Source: Tepidiphilus sp. J10
GTDB taxonomy: Bacteria > Pseudomonadota > Gammaproteobacteria > Burkholderiales > Thiobacillaceae
Assembly (NCBI GenBank): GCA_945897865.1
Contig: CAMDHJ010000001.1
Span: forward strand, 26,678-90,677
Direction: 5' to 3'
DNA length: 64,000 nucleotides
Made by a program: the position numbers and the translations under genes. A model generated the notes under the pieces. The model searched no databases, had not been told where the DNA came from, and saw only the letters and a list, made by a program, of their open reading frames with translations. How positions within the stretch are numbered: the first letter of the stretch is position 1; each line of letters starts with the position of its first letter. Shown here in pieces: positions 9,996 through 19,050 of the stretch.

Positions 9996-11179
9996 TCCAG
10001 GCTACCGGCCAGTTCGAAGATCGGCATGTACAGCAACACCACGATGACGCCAATGGTGAGGCCGATGAAGACCATCAACAAAGGTTCGATCAGGCGAGTG
10101 AACCAATCGACCGAACGGGCCAGCTCCTCATCATGAAAGGCCGCAGCGGATTCCATCATCTCGCCCATGCGGCCGCTGCGTTCGCCCACCCGCAACATGC
10201 GCAACGCCACCGGGGTTGTCAGGCCGGCGCCTTCCATGGCCTGCGAGGTCGGTTTGCCTTCCCGGATTTCGCGCGCAGCAGCAGCCAGACGAACCCGCAG
10301 TTCCGGGTGCAACAGGCCTTCCGCCATGGTGAGCGCGCTGACCATCGGGATGCCGCCGGAAAGCAGCATGCCAACGGTGCGATAGAAACGGGTCAACTGA
10401 AATACCCGCAAATTTTCTCCGATGCCCGGCAAACGCCAGATTCGACGGGAAATCGCCGCGCGAGTGCGCGGTTGTCGGAGACTTTGAACCAGGCCAAAAA
10501 TGACCGCCAGCGCAAGCATGCCAATCAGGCCGGCGTGTTGTTGAAACAACTCGCCCCACTCCATCAACAGGCGGGAGGCGAATGGCAGCCGCTCCAGATT
10601 GCCTTCGTAGATGGCCGCAAAACGCGGTACCACCCAGCCCAGCAGGAACAGCGCGACCAAACCACCAATCAGTAAAAGCAGCACGGGGTAGATGGATGCC
10701 GCAACGATTTTCTTGCGAAGTACTTCCAGTTGCTCTTGATAGGCTACAAAGCGAACCAGCGCTTCTGCCAGGTTGCTGGTTTTTTCCGACGCGCGAACCG
10801 AAGCGACGAACAGCGGCGGAAAGGAGGCGGGGTAACGCTCAATCGCGGCAGACAAGGATTCGCCTTCATAAATATGGCCCAGCACCAACTCCAGCAGCTT
10901 GCGCGTCTCGGCACGCGACTCCTTTTCTGCCAGGGTTTGCAATGCTTCCACCAGCGACAGGCCGCTACCCAGCAGCGCAAGCAACTCGCGCGCGAACAAG
11001 GTCAGTGGGAAGTGGTAGCGCTGGGTTGTCCTGCCTAGTTTCCAGCCTTTCGCAGGCGCTACAGATAGAACGGTATATCCCTGACGTCGCGCCTCATCGC
11101 CAGCGTTTTCGGCATGCGTTGCTTCCAGATTCAAACGGACCCGGCCGCTTGTGGACAAAGCAGTGACACGGAACAACAT
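9992..11179 (-). CDS. gspF: GspF/PilC family inner-membrane platform protein
   Basis: Two T2SSF repeats: LFARELLALLGSGLSLVEALQ... and FYRTVGMLLSGGIPMVSALTMAEG; IGLTIGVIVVLLYMPIFELAG C-terminus. Confidence 0.95.
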   Translation of the reverse strand: MLFRVTALSTSGRVRLNLEATHAENAGDEARRQGYTVLSVAPAKGWKLGRTTQRYHFPLTLFARELLALLGSGLSLVEALQTLAEKESRAETRKLLELVLGHIYEGESLSAAIERYPASFPPLFVASVRASEKTSNLAEALVRFVAYQEQLEVLRKKIVAASIYPVLLLLIGGLVALFLLGWVVPRFAAIYEGNLERLPFASRLLMEWGELFQQHAGLIGMLALAVIFGLVQSLRQPRTRAAISRRIWRLPGIGENLRVFQLTRFYRTVGMLLSGGIPMVSALTMAEGLLHPELRVRLAAAAREIREGKPTSQAMEGAGLTTPVALRMLRVGERSGRMGEMMESAAAFHDEELARSVDWFTRLIEPLLMVFIGLTIGVIVVLLYMPIFELAGSLE

Positions 11180-11184
11180 GCTGT

Positions 11185-11616
11185 TTACCAGTTGCCGATG
11201 TCGGCTGCGTCACCCGTTCCACCGGGTTGTCCATCCTTGCCGAAAGAGAAGAGATCAAATTCGGCATGCTCGCCAGGGTGCTTAAATTGATAGGCGTTAC
11301 CCCACGGGTCATTCGGTACGCTCTTCTTCAGATAGGGCCCCTGCCAGCGCGCTTCTCCCGCTGGCTGCGAGAACAGGGATGCCAGCCCCTGCTCGGTGTC
11401 TGGGTAGCTTCCAACGTCAAGGCGATACTGGTCGAGCGCGTCTTCAAGTGATTTGATCTGGGCACGAGCCACCTTGACCTCGGATTTGCCCACCTGGGCG
11501 AAATAACGTGGAGCCACATAACCCACAAGGAGTCCAATGATGACAAGCACAACAAGGAGTTCGAGCAGCGTGAATCCAAAGGTGTGCCTGGGGCAGCGCA
11601 GGTGTGGCAACTTCAT
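11185..11616 (-). CDS. gspG: Major pseudopilin GspG
   Basis: FGFTLLELLVVLVIIGLLVGYVAPRYF, GPYLKKSVPNDPWGNAYQFKHPGEH...DLFSFGKDGQPGGTGDAADIGNW diagnostic GspG C-terminus. Confidence 0.96.
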   Translation of the reverse strand: MKLPHLRCPRHTFGFTLLELLVVLVIIGLLVGYVAPRYFAQVGKSEVKVARAQIKSLEDALDQYRLDVGSYPDTEQGLASLFSQPAGEARWQGPYLKKSVPNDPWGNAYQFKHPGEHAEFDLFSFGKDGQPGGTGDAADIGNW

Positions 11617-11795
11617 GATCGGCGTCTTGATTCGAGGAATCTCGATTATGTTAATGGAATGTTTCAAATTGACGGAGATTACATTCAATCAGATCGACGC
11701 TTGAATCCCTGTCGATATTTCCCGTAATCGTCTGAAAATCGTCATCGTGCGACCAGTTTGCTGCCGGATTGCCTTGTCATCTTCCCGTCATCATC

Positions 11796-11875
11796 GCCCG
11801 AATACACTTCGGGCCATCCCTGACCCGCTGCAAAAGCGGGTTTTCAACGGCGCCCAGATTGGGCGCCGCTTTTTT
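11796..11875 (+). promoter_or_regulatory. Cluster of three stem-loops ending in a terminator-like hairpin plus T-run, upstream of exosortase gene
   Basis: GCCCGaatacactTCGGGC, CCCGCTgcaaaAGCGGGtttt, CGGCGCCCAgatTGGGCGCCGcTTTTTT read directly on + strand. Confidence 0.6.
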
Positions 11876-11903
11876 CGTGGGCACCACCAATAACGAGGGG
11901 GCG

Positions 11904-12455
11904 ATGCAAAACACCAGCTACCAGGAGCTTTTGGAGGAAGAGGCGAGGGCGGAGGCCCGGCGCCGGCATCCCCTGCGCTTGCTGCTGATTTTCCTGACGG
12001 CCTTCTTCATCCTGCAATACGGCTGGGAGATGAGCCGGGGCAGCCTCATCGAGCGGGCGGTTATCGATCACGCTACCGTCGTCCCCGCCGCTTGGCTCAT
12101 CGACAGCCTGTGGCCGGGGCAGGAAATCCACGCCGAGGGCCATCGCCTGGTCTCACCGCATGGCCGGCTCAACGTGCTTAACGGCTGCGAAGGCCTGGAG
12201 ACGCTGTTCCTGCTGGTGGCTGCCGTGCTGGCCTATCCCTTTCCTTGGCGCGTCCGTGTCCTCGGCTTGGTCCTTGGCACACTGCTGGTGTATGGCCTGA
12301 ATCAGACCCGGCTGGTGCTGCTGTGGCACGCATTCCTGCAGGACCGGGCCTTTTTCGGCCTGCTGCACGGCACGGTGCTGCCCTTGGCTATGGTGGCCCT
12401 GTGCCTGCTGGGTTTCCTCTGGTTCGTCGCCCGCCATGACGCCCGGCCGGCCTGA
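11904..12455 (+). CDS. Small exosortase/archaeosortase-family protein (XrtH/XrtM-type, subfamily not certain)
   Basis: Polytopic membrane protein with candidate catalytic Cys in NVLNGCEGLETLFLL, Arg in YGLNQTRLVLLWH and His in LLHGTVLPL. Confidence 0.75.
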   Translation: MQNTSYQELLEEEARAEARRRHPLRLLLIFLTAFFILQYGWEMSRGSLIERAVIDHATVVPAAWLIDSLWPGQEIHAEGHRLVSPHGRLNVLNGCEGLETLFLLVAAVLAYPFPWRVRVLGLVLGTLLVYGLNQTRLVLLWHAFLQDRAFFGLLHGTVLPLAMVALCLLGFLWFVARHDARPA

Positions 12456-13071
12456 GTTGGATCGCCGTGCCCTGGCAGGCATCGCCCTGCGGCTGGCACT
12501 CGGGCTACCCCCGCTGATCTGGCTGGCCCATGCTTATGGCTGGTACTACGCTGACCTGTGGCTGCCTTGGTACCGGGAAGTTCTGGGACTGTTTCTGCAG
12601 GACTTCGCTGTGACCAGCCTGGGGCTGACCTGGCAGAAAGGGGAGTACCTCATTGCCGGCGAATTCATCACCGAGCAAATGACACTGGTACACGGCCAGT
12701 TGCTGCCTGCCGGCTTGGGTGTGAGCGCCTCCACCCTCATGGCGCACGCCCTCAAGCACCCCCTGATCCTGATTGCCGCCACGCTCGCCTGGCCCGGCCT
12801 TACCTGGCGCGGTCGAGGCCTGCGCCTGCTTCTTTCCTTACCCTTCCTGTTCCTGTTGGAAACCCTGGACGTGCCCTTGGTGCTGGCCAGTGCGGTGCAC
12901 GACATGGTGTCCTGGATAGCCTCGCCACAGACGGATGCCGCCTCGAAACTGGCGGACTGGACCAGTGTGCTGGATGGGGGCGGGCGCATGGCCCTGGGAA
13001 TCGCCGCCGCATTCGGTGCCGCAGAAATGCATAAATGGGTTGAGCGTTCGCGGAACAAAGCGGCAGCGTGA
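12436..13071 (+). CDS. Exosortase-associated polytopic membrane protein
   Basis: Overlaps the exosortase gene end by 20 bp; several TM segments; resembles the partner membrane protein of small exosortases. Confidence 0.55.
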   Translation: MTPGRPELDRRALAGIALRLALGLPPLIWLAHAYGWYYADLWLPWYREVLGLFLQDFAVTSLGLTWQKGEYLIAGEFITEQMTLVHGQLLPAGLGVSASTLMAHALKHPLILIAATLAWPGLTWRGRGLRLLLSLPFLFLLETLDVPLVLASAVHDMVSWIASPQTDAASKLADWTSVLDGGGRMALGIAAAFGAAEMHKWVERSRNKAAA

Positions 13072-13229
13072 GAACCGGCGCAGATTTAAAGCTGATTGAC
13101 ACGCCACGCTGGGCAGGATCGACAAGCTACTGGTCGACGCCGGCGATTGCAGCGAGCGCAACATTTCAGCCTGCGAAGTTGCCGATAGCAAGACTCGACG
13201 CAACAGCATGGAAATGAGGGATCGCCGCA

Positions 13230-13937
13230 TTACCAGAATTGCCACTGCCCCGTATTCAACACCCACAAGCCAAGCACCAGATTGGTGACGGCGTGCGCGA
13301 CGATGGGAACCCACAAGTTACCGGAAGCGCGGTAGAGCCAGGCGTAAGCCAAGCCGGCAACAATGCCGGCCAGCCACAAGCTGTGCTCAAGTCCGAATAG
13401 AACACTGCTGATCAAGATGGCGCGCAAACCGATTTGCGCCGCTTCCAAAGCGAGGAAGCGAACTTCCTGTATCCAGCGCAGCAGAAAAGAACGCCAGAAC
13501 AGCTCTTCCATCAACGGCACTACCAGTGCTGCGCCGGCAAGGCGAGTCAAAACCAAAGGCCAATCCAACGCGCCGATGTCATTACGTGGATCAAAGCCGG
13601 CACCGCCGCCTAAATTCATCCAACCGTGGTCCATGTTGATCCACAACACGAAAACAATGACTCCCAGCAACGGCGCGGCGAAACCTGCCCAATACCGATT
13701 CGGCCTGATTGCCAACTCGGTATAGACGGCGCGGTAGTACCAAAGAGCGCCTATCACGGCGACGATTTTGACTGGATACAACCAGCGCACATCAATACCG
13801 GGCACGCTGTCCGCCACCCAGCCCTCAATGGCAAGAAACACCATGTATAACGCGAACGGCAATACGCGCGCCCAGACCTGAACATCGATTTGCCAACCAA
13901 AAACTCGCACTTGTTGCCCTCTCAGATCTGCTTCCAC
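13230..13937 (-). CDS. CAAX prenyl protease-related (CPBP family) membrane protein of exosortase-containing genomes
   Basis: CPBP motifs PLMEELFWRSFLLRW, SSVLFGLEHSLWLAGIVAGLAYAWLY, PIVAHAVTNLVLG. Confidence 0.88.
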   Translation of the reverse strand: MEADLRGQQVRVFGWQIDVQVWARVLPFALYMVFLAIEGWVADSVPGIDVRWLYPVKIVAVIGALWYYRAVYTELAIRPNRYWAGFAAPLLGVIVFVLWINMDHGWMNLGGGAGFDPRNDIGALDWPLVLTRLAGAALVVPLMEELFWRSFLLRWIQEVRFLALEAAQIGLRAILISSVLFGLEHSLWLAGIVAGLAYAWLYRASGNLWVPIVAHAVTNLVLGLWVLNTGQWQFW

Positions 13938-14190
13938 TTTGAGTTAATTGAGACCGCTGCTGCCTTTCTCCATCGCGTTGGCATCACGGGATAGTCGAAT
14001 CGACCTGCGTCCCACAGGAACAATCGACGCCGAGGGGCCGGAATCACGTTGTAAATTCGCGTTGAAAATTGGCGAACTGACCCGGTGGCGGCAGCAACGG
14101 GCCGCCGAGGCTGCATCTTAGTGGGGCTAGGTTTCCAACGCGTTAAACCTGGGGCAGGCCCGAATGGCACTTACTTAATCATTGCGATAC

Positions 14191-14430
14191 CTGCTCCCCC
14201 TTTGAAAAGGCGGTCTGGGGCTGATGGGAGAGTTCCCCCCTTTGGAAAAGGGGGGTTAGGGGGGATTTATGGGACATCCGCGTAAGGCACCGCCGTCAAA
14301 ATCCCCCTCAATCCCCCTTTACAAAGGGGGAAGTCATCTCGGAGGCTACTGCGCATTGGTCATCCCTACTTAACAAGAATTGAGCCTTGTTAAATCCCCC
14401 TCGATCCCCCTTTACAAAGGGGGAAGCAAA
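14191..14430 (+). mobile_element. Family-1 MITE-like element copy 2, rearranged/composite (best-conserved part about 14217-14386)
   Basis: Right terminus CATCCCTACTTAACAAGAATTGAGCC intact; left TIR truncated to GGGGCTGATGGGAG; extra internal fragments before (14191-14216) and after (14387-14430). Confidence 0.75.
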
Positions 14431-14579
14431 CCCGTCCAACAGCCTGTATGAGCGCGCTTAAGGCGGTCACCCTGGCCACTTACTTTGATCTGTAACAGCA
14501 AGACCATTTGTTTGTCACATCGCGACGATATAAAGGCGGCTTTATTGATTTGCGCACCGGCCCCGAGCGAATTGCAAGA

Positions 14580-15344
14580 ATGGAAAATGATGAAGATCGC
14601 GACCGGCTTATCGACGTACTGAAAAGTGCAACGAAAGTGATGAGTCCTAGCCAATTCTTTGCTTGGACCCAAGGTCCGTTGCAAGCATTGCTACCCCACG
14701 AAATCATCATTTGCGGAACTTCCGATGGCTCCGATCAGGATCTCCGCATGCGGTATTTTTCAGCAACGCGGTATTTCAAAGCGGAGCACTTCGAAGCCGC
14801 CTGTAATCGACAAACGGGCTTCATCGCTCAAGTGGTGCGTCACTGGAAGTCAACTCGCCAACCTTGCCTGGTCCCGCCTGCGTTGGGGGTAACAACTTGC
14901 GACCCGGAATGGGAGGAACTATTGCACCGCCTGGAACTGCGCAATATGGCAGCGCATGGTCAACTTTCGTCGCAAGGAAATCTCCATGCATGGTTTGGAT
15001 TTTTTCGCGTACGTGACTTGGATCATCAAACTGGGCTGTTGCTCGAACTCATCATTCCCTGCGTTACCGCAACCTATGCCCGGATGTTGAGTTATGAATC
15101 GCTTGCGATCAACCAGTCAACCTCGATGGTTAGCGTTTTATCTCGGCGGGAAATACAGGTCATTGAATTGGTGCGTGATGGATGTTCAAACCAGGAAATC
15201 GCCGATCGGTTGGGAATCTCGGCAATGACCGCGAAAAATCATGTGCAGAACATTCGCGTAAAACTCAAGGTCAATACCCGCGGTCAGGCTGTAGTCGAAT
15301 CCATCCATTTGGGGCTGATCCGCGCCACCCGGGATAAGCATTAA
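14580..15344 (+). CDS. epsA: LuxR-type transcriptional regulator, EpsA-like
   Basis: C-terminal HTH LSRREIQVIELVRDGCSNQEIADRLGISAMTAKNHVQNIRVKLKVNTRGQAV; first gene of EPS locus; ORF open from 14508. Confidence 0.8.
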   Translation: MENDEDRDRLIDVLKSATKVMSPSQFFAWTQGPLQALLPHEIIICGTSDGSDQDLRMRYFSATRYFKAEHFEAACNRQTGFIAQVVRHWKSTRQPCLVPPALGVTTCDPEWEELLHRLELRNMAAHGQLSSQGNLHAWFGFFRVRDLDHQTGLLLELIIPCVTATYARMLSYESLAINQSTSMVSVLSRREIQVIELVRDGCSNQEIADRLGISAMTAKNHVQNIRVKLKVNTRGQAVVESIHLGLIRATRDKH

Positions 15345-15467
15345 TGTGGCTTTCGCTCCGTCGGTGTCGAGTCTTCTCGGATAACAGCAGTGGTGTTTGT
15401 TTGGATCTGTAATAAGGCGCTCACATTGTTCCGTAAGAATCCTGCAAACAATTGTTCATCAAAACCC

Positions 15468-17774
15468 ATGTCACCTTTCCGTCTGGCTCTTTTTCTGGCC
15501 GCCTTTCTTTTTTCTACCGTTTGTCCCGCCAATCCGAATGCCGCTCTGACACAGACGGTTCAAGACAGTATCAGCGTCAGCGGAGACGTGAATAACGACT
15601 CAGTTTCGACTGGTTTTCCTCAAATCGGCACCCCTGCCAAAGGTCAAGTGTCTGAGGGAATCAAGGTGATCGAATCGACACCTAGGAGCGAAAATACAGG
15701 CACACAGCCTGTTCAGGATGTTCGTAGTCCCTGGAAGCCAGACCAGTTCCAAAGTTTCGTCGAGGCGGCTACCGGCAAGCGGCTTGAACATTATGGTCAC
15801 GACCTGTTCAAGCAATCGACTTTGGCATTCCCGCCACTTCAGGACACGCCAGTGCCGTCTGATTATGTGATTGGCCCCGGCGATGAACTATTGGTGCGCT
15901 TGACCGGCACTGTTGAGCTGGATGTCAGGGTGACTGCGGATCGCAATGGTTTGATCCATTTGTCTCGGATCGGGGCGATTTCCGTGGTGGGTGTCAGAGT
16001 GGCCGAGCTGGAAGGTTACCTGCGCAGCAAGATCGCCAAGCTGTACAAGAATTTCTCGATTAGCGCTTCACTTGGCCAGTTGCGGTCCATGCAAATCTAC
16101 GTCATGGGGCAGGCGCGGAAGCCAGGTGCTTATGTCGTTTCAAGCCTCTCTACCCTGGTTTCGGCAATATTTGCTTCCGGTGGGCCGAGCGCCACCGGTT
16201 CGCTACGCCACATCAAACTCATACGAAAAGATCAGCAACTTGCGGAAATCGATCTCTACGCCTTGCTTGGTCAAGGCATTAAAGCAAATGACACGCGCCT
16301 TCAGCCCGGTGACGTGATCGTCATTCCGCCGGCAGGGCCTCGAGTTGCGCTACTTGGCGCTTACAACAATCCGGCGATCTATGAATTGCGTGGGGATGGC
16401 GAAACCATCGACCAAGTGATGGCCTATGGCGGGGGTATGTCGGTCACCACTTTGCCCCAATTGGCGATGTTGGAGCGGATTTCCGTTAATTCGGGCGGCA
16501 AACGTGCTGTTGAGCAAATCAATCTGAGTCGTGACCGGGACCGCTTCTTGCTCATGAACGGAGATGTGCTGACCCTGATGCCGATCAGCATGCAGATCGG
16601 CAACGCCGTGACATTGCGCGGCCATGTTGCTACGCCCTTCCGATATCCTCATTGGTCAAACATGCGGGTGCGCGATCTGTTTCCTGACTTGGCGGAGTTG
16701 CAGAACTCGGAGTATTTCAAGGCCAAGAACGATTTGATCAACTTCGAACAAGGGTATTTGCAGCCAGCGCCGACAGAAGGGGCCAGTGCGATGCCCAAAC
16801 TCAAGCAATTGGTCGCCACCACAGTGAATTGGGATTACGCCACGATTGAACGGATCAACCAACAGACCTTGAGGCAGGAATTGATTCCTTTCAATTTGCG
16901 AGAGGCCATTTTCAAGGGTGATCCCGCACACAACCTGGTGCTCATGCCTGGCGATGTCGTTACCGTTTACTCCACTCAGGATGTGGGTGTGCCGGGCGCC
17001 AAGGAGACGCGCATGGTCAGGCTTGAGGGTGAAGTTGCGGTACCTGGCGTGTACCAGGTTGGTTACGGCGAAACCTTGCGTGAACTGGTCGTGCGGATCG
17101 GCGGGGTGACGCCGGATGCCTATCTCTTCGGTTCCCAGTTCTTTCGGGAAAGCGTCAAACAGGAACAACAACGTCGCTGGGAAGAAAATCTGAATCAACT
17201 GGCTGCGAAAGTTGAGCTGACCGCTTCCAACAATGCACAGGATTCATTCGATACGGCAGATTTGGGCGCGACTTCGATCAGCCTGGATGGGCAGCGCAAG
17301 TTGGTGGAACGTCTCCGGAAAATCAAGCCCGAAGGACGCATTGCATTGGAAATTCTGCCCGGTGACGGCAAGGTGGCTGATATACCGGCGGTCGTCCTGG
17401 AGAATGGCGATCATTTCATCGTGCCCAGGATGCCGCCTTACGTGACGGTTCTCGGCCAAGTCAACAATCCAGGTTCCTTCTTCTACCGCACTGACAAACA
17501 GGTTTCCGATTTTCTTGGGCTGGCGGGAGGCCCAACGAAAAATGCGTCAGTCAGTGATCTCTTTGTGGTGCATGCAAATGGTACGGTGAGCAATGCCAGT
17601 GGGGGTTCCTGGCTTGATTTCGGAATGTCCGCAGATGACGTGCAGCCAGGCGATACCGTCGTTGTTCCAGAGAAACTCGAACGATTTTCCTGGCGTAGAG
17701 AGCTCAAGGATTGGACTTCCATCCTGTACCAGTTTGGCCTTGGTGCGGCAGGGTTGAAGAGCCTTGGCTACTGA
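15468..17774 (+). CDS. SLBB-domain polysaccharide export protein
   Basis: YVIGPGDELLVRLTGTVELDVRVTADRNGLIHLSRIGAISVVG poly_export domain and multiple SLBB repeats; start at MSPFRLALFLAAFLFSTVCPA. Confidence 0.9.
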   Translation: MSPFRLALFLAAFLFSTVCPANPNAALTQTVQDSISVSGDVNNDSVSTGFPQIGTPAKGQVSEGIKVIESTPRSENTGTQPVQDVRSPWKPDQFQSFVEAATGKRLEHYGHDLFKQSTLAFPPLQDTPVPSDYVIGPGDELLVRLTGTVELDVRVTADRNGLIHLSRIGAISVVGVRVAELEGYLRSKIAKLYKNFSISASLGQLRSMQIYVMGQARKPGAYVVSSLSTLVSAIFASGGPSATGSLRHIKLIRKDQQLAEIDLYALLGQGIKANDTRLQPGDVIVIPPAGPRVALLGAYNNPAIYELRGDGETIDQVMAYGGGMSVTTLPQLAMLERISVNSGGKRAVEQINLSRDRDRFLLMNGDVLTLMPISMQIGNAVTLRGHVATPFRYPHWSNMRVRDLFPDLAELQNSEYFKAKNDLINFEQGYLQPAPTEGASAMPKLKQLVATTVNWDYATIERINQQTLRQELIPFNLREAIFKGDPAHNLVLMPGDVVTVYSTQDVGVPGAKETRMVRLEGEVAVPGVYQVGYGETLRELVVRIGGVTPDAYLFGSQFFRESVKQEQQRRWEENLNQLAAKVELTASNNAQDSFDTADLGATSISLDGQRKLVERLRKIKPEGRIALEILPGDGKVADIPAVVLENGDHFIVPRMPPYVTVLGQVNNPGSFFYRTDKQVSDFLGLAGGPTKNASVSDLFVVHANGTVSNASGGSWLDFGMSADDVQPGDTVVVPEKLERFSWRRELKDWTSILYQFGLGAAGLKSLGY

Positions 17775-19050
17775 TCCCAGGCACGAAGGCTTGAAGAGCG
17801 ACACCAACTTGACAACCCTAGATAAGACTTCCTCCGCAGCTGAAGCCAGCCAGATCAACCCGTCTTTGGAACCTGTGGAAAGGATAGGTTTAATTGACTT
17901 GTTGTTGGTGCTGGCGCGGCGTCGATTCCTGGTGTTCGGCTTGCCGCTGCTGTTCGCGCTGACTGCGGTGGTTGCTGTCTTGAACATGCCGGATGTGTAT
18001 AGCGCCAGCGCACAACTGGTGCCAGTCCAGGCAAACCAGTCCAATTCCGCAGCGGCGATTCTCGGCCAGCTCAACTTGGGCAACATGGGCAGCGCGCTCA
18101 ACAACCGCAATGCGGAATTCTTTACCCGCATCATGCAAAGCAGAAAAGTGGGTGAACGTGTCATCAAACAATTCGATCTGATCAAGCGCTATCAGGTGGA
18201 AAGCGTTAGCCAGGCGCTGGGCGTGCTGGCGGGCAAGCTCGAATTTCAGATCGACAACAAAAGTGGGGTTGTCACGGTCAGCGTCGATGATTGGCACCCG
18301 GCGACCAGCGCGGACATGGTCAATTTCCTGGTCGATCAATTGATCGAAGTGACGCGCGAAATCACTGTTTCTGAAGCGACCCAGCGCCGCGTCTATTTCG
18401 AGAAGCAATTGGCCAGCGCCCAGCAGCGAACCCGGTCGGCGGAGGCGGAACTCAAAGCGTATCAAGCCAGAACTGGGGTCTACGGACTGGACCAGCAAGC
18501 TGGTAATACCTTGGGGATGATTTCCAAGCTGGAAGCCGAGATCGCCGCCAAAAATATCCAATTGCGCGTCTTGCGTACCACCATGACCGACAGCAATCCG
18601 CAATTGTTGGGTGTACTCGAAACGATCAACGGTCTAAACGCCCAATTGGCACGCCTCAAGAGTGCGGATGGGGCAGTCGAGAACAGTCTCGGCAAGCTGT
18701 CGAATATTTCATCGGAGTACACCCGCTTATTTCGCGAGTTGAAATATCAGGAGTCGGTCAATGAAGTCCTCAACAAACAATTCGAGTTGGCCAAGCTGGA
18801 TGAAGCGCGCGATGCGCCCTCGGTACAGATTCTCGACTATGCGGTGACGCCCGAACAGCATGTCAAGCCGAAGCGCAAACTGATCGTCATCGGGGCGATG
18901 TTTGCTGGCGGCCTGCTGGGCATTTTGCTCGCCCTGATTGCGGAAGGATTCACCCAAGCTTTGCGCCAACCGGAATCCGCAAGAAAGCTCAGCCTGATCC
19001 GTAAGAACCTGTTCAGCCCGCGATTGCGTGGTGCCGTCCGCGAAGAATGA
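17764..19050 (+). CDS. Wzz/GNVR polysaccharide chain-length determinant
   Basis: RRRFLVFGLPLLFALTAVVAVLNMPDVYSASAQLVPVQ, coiled-coil, C-terminal AVTPEQHVKPKRKLIVIGAMFAGGLLGILLALI; TTG start overlapping upstream gene. Confidence 0.9.
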   Translation: MATDPRHEGLKSDTNLTTLDKTSSAAEASQINPSLEPVERIGLIDLLLVLARRRFLVFGLPLLFALTAVVAVLNMPDVYSASAQLVPVQANQSNSAAAILGQLNLGNMGSALNNRNAEFFTRIMQSRKVGERVIKQFDLIKRYQVESVSQALGVLAGKLEFQIDNKSGVVTVSVDDWHPATSADMVNFLVDQLIEVTREITVSEATQRRVYFEKQLASAQQRTRSAEAELKAYQARTGVYGLDQQAGNTLGMISKLEAEIAAKNIQLRVLRTTMTDSNPQLLGVLETINGLNAQLARLKSADGAVENSLGKLSNISSEYTRLFRELKYQESVNEVLNKQFELAKLDEARDAPSVQILDYAVTPEQHVKPKRKLIVIGAMFAGGLLGILLALIAEGFTQALRQPESARKLSLIRKNLFSPRLRGAVREE

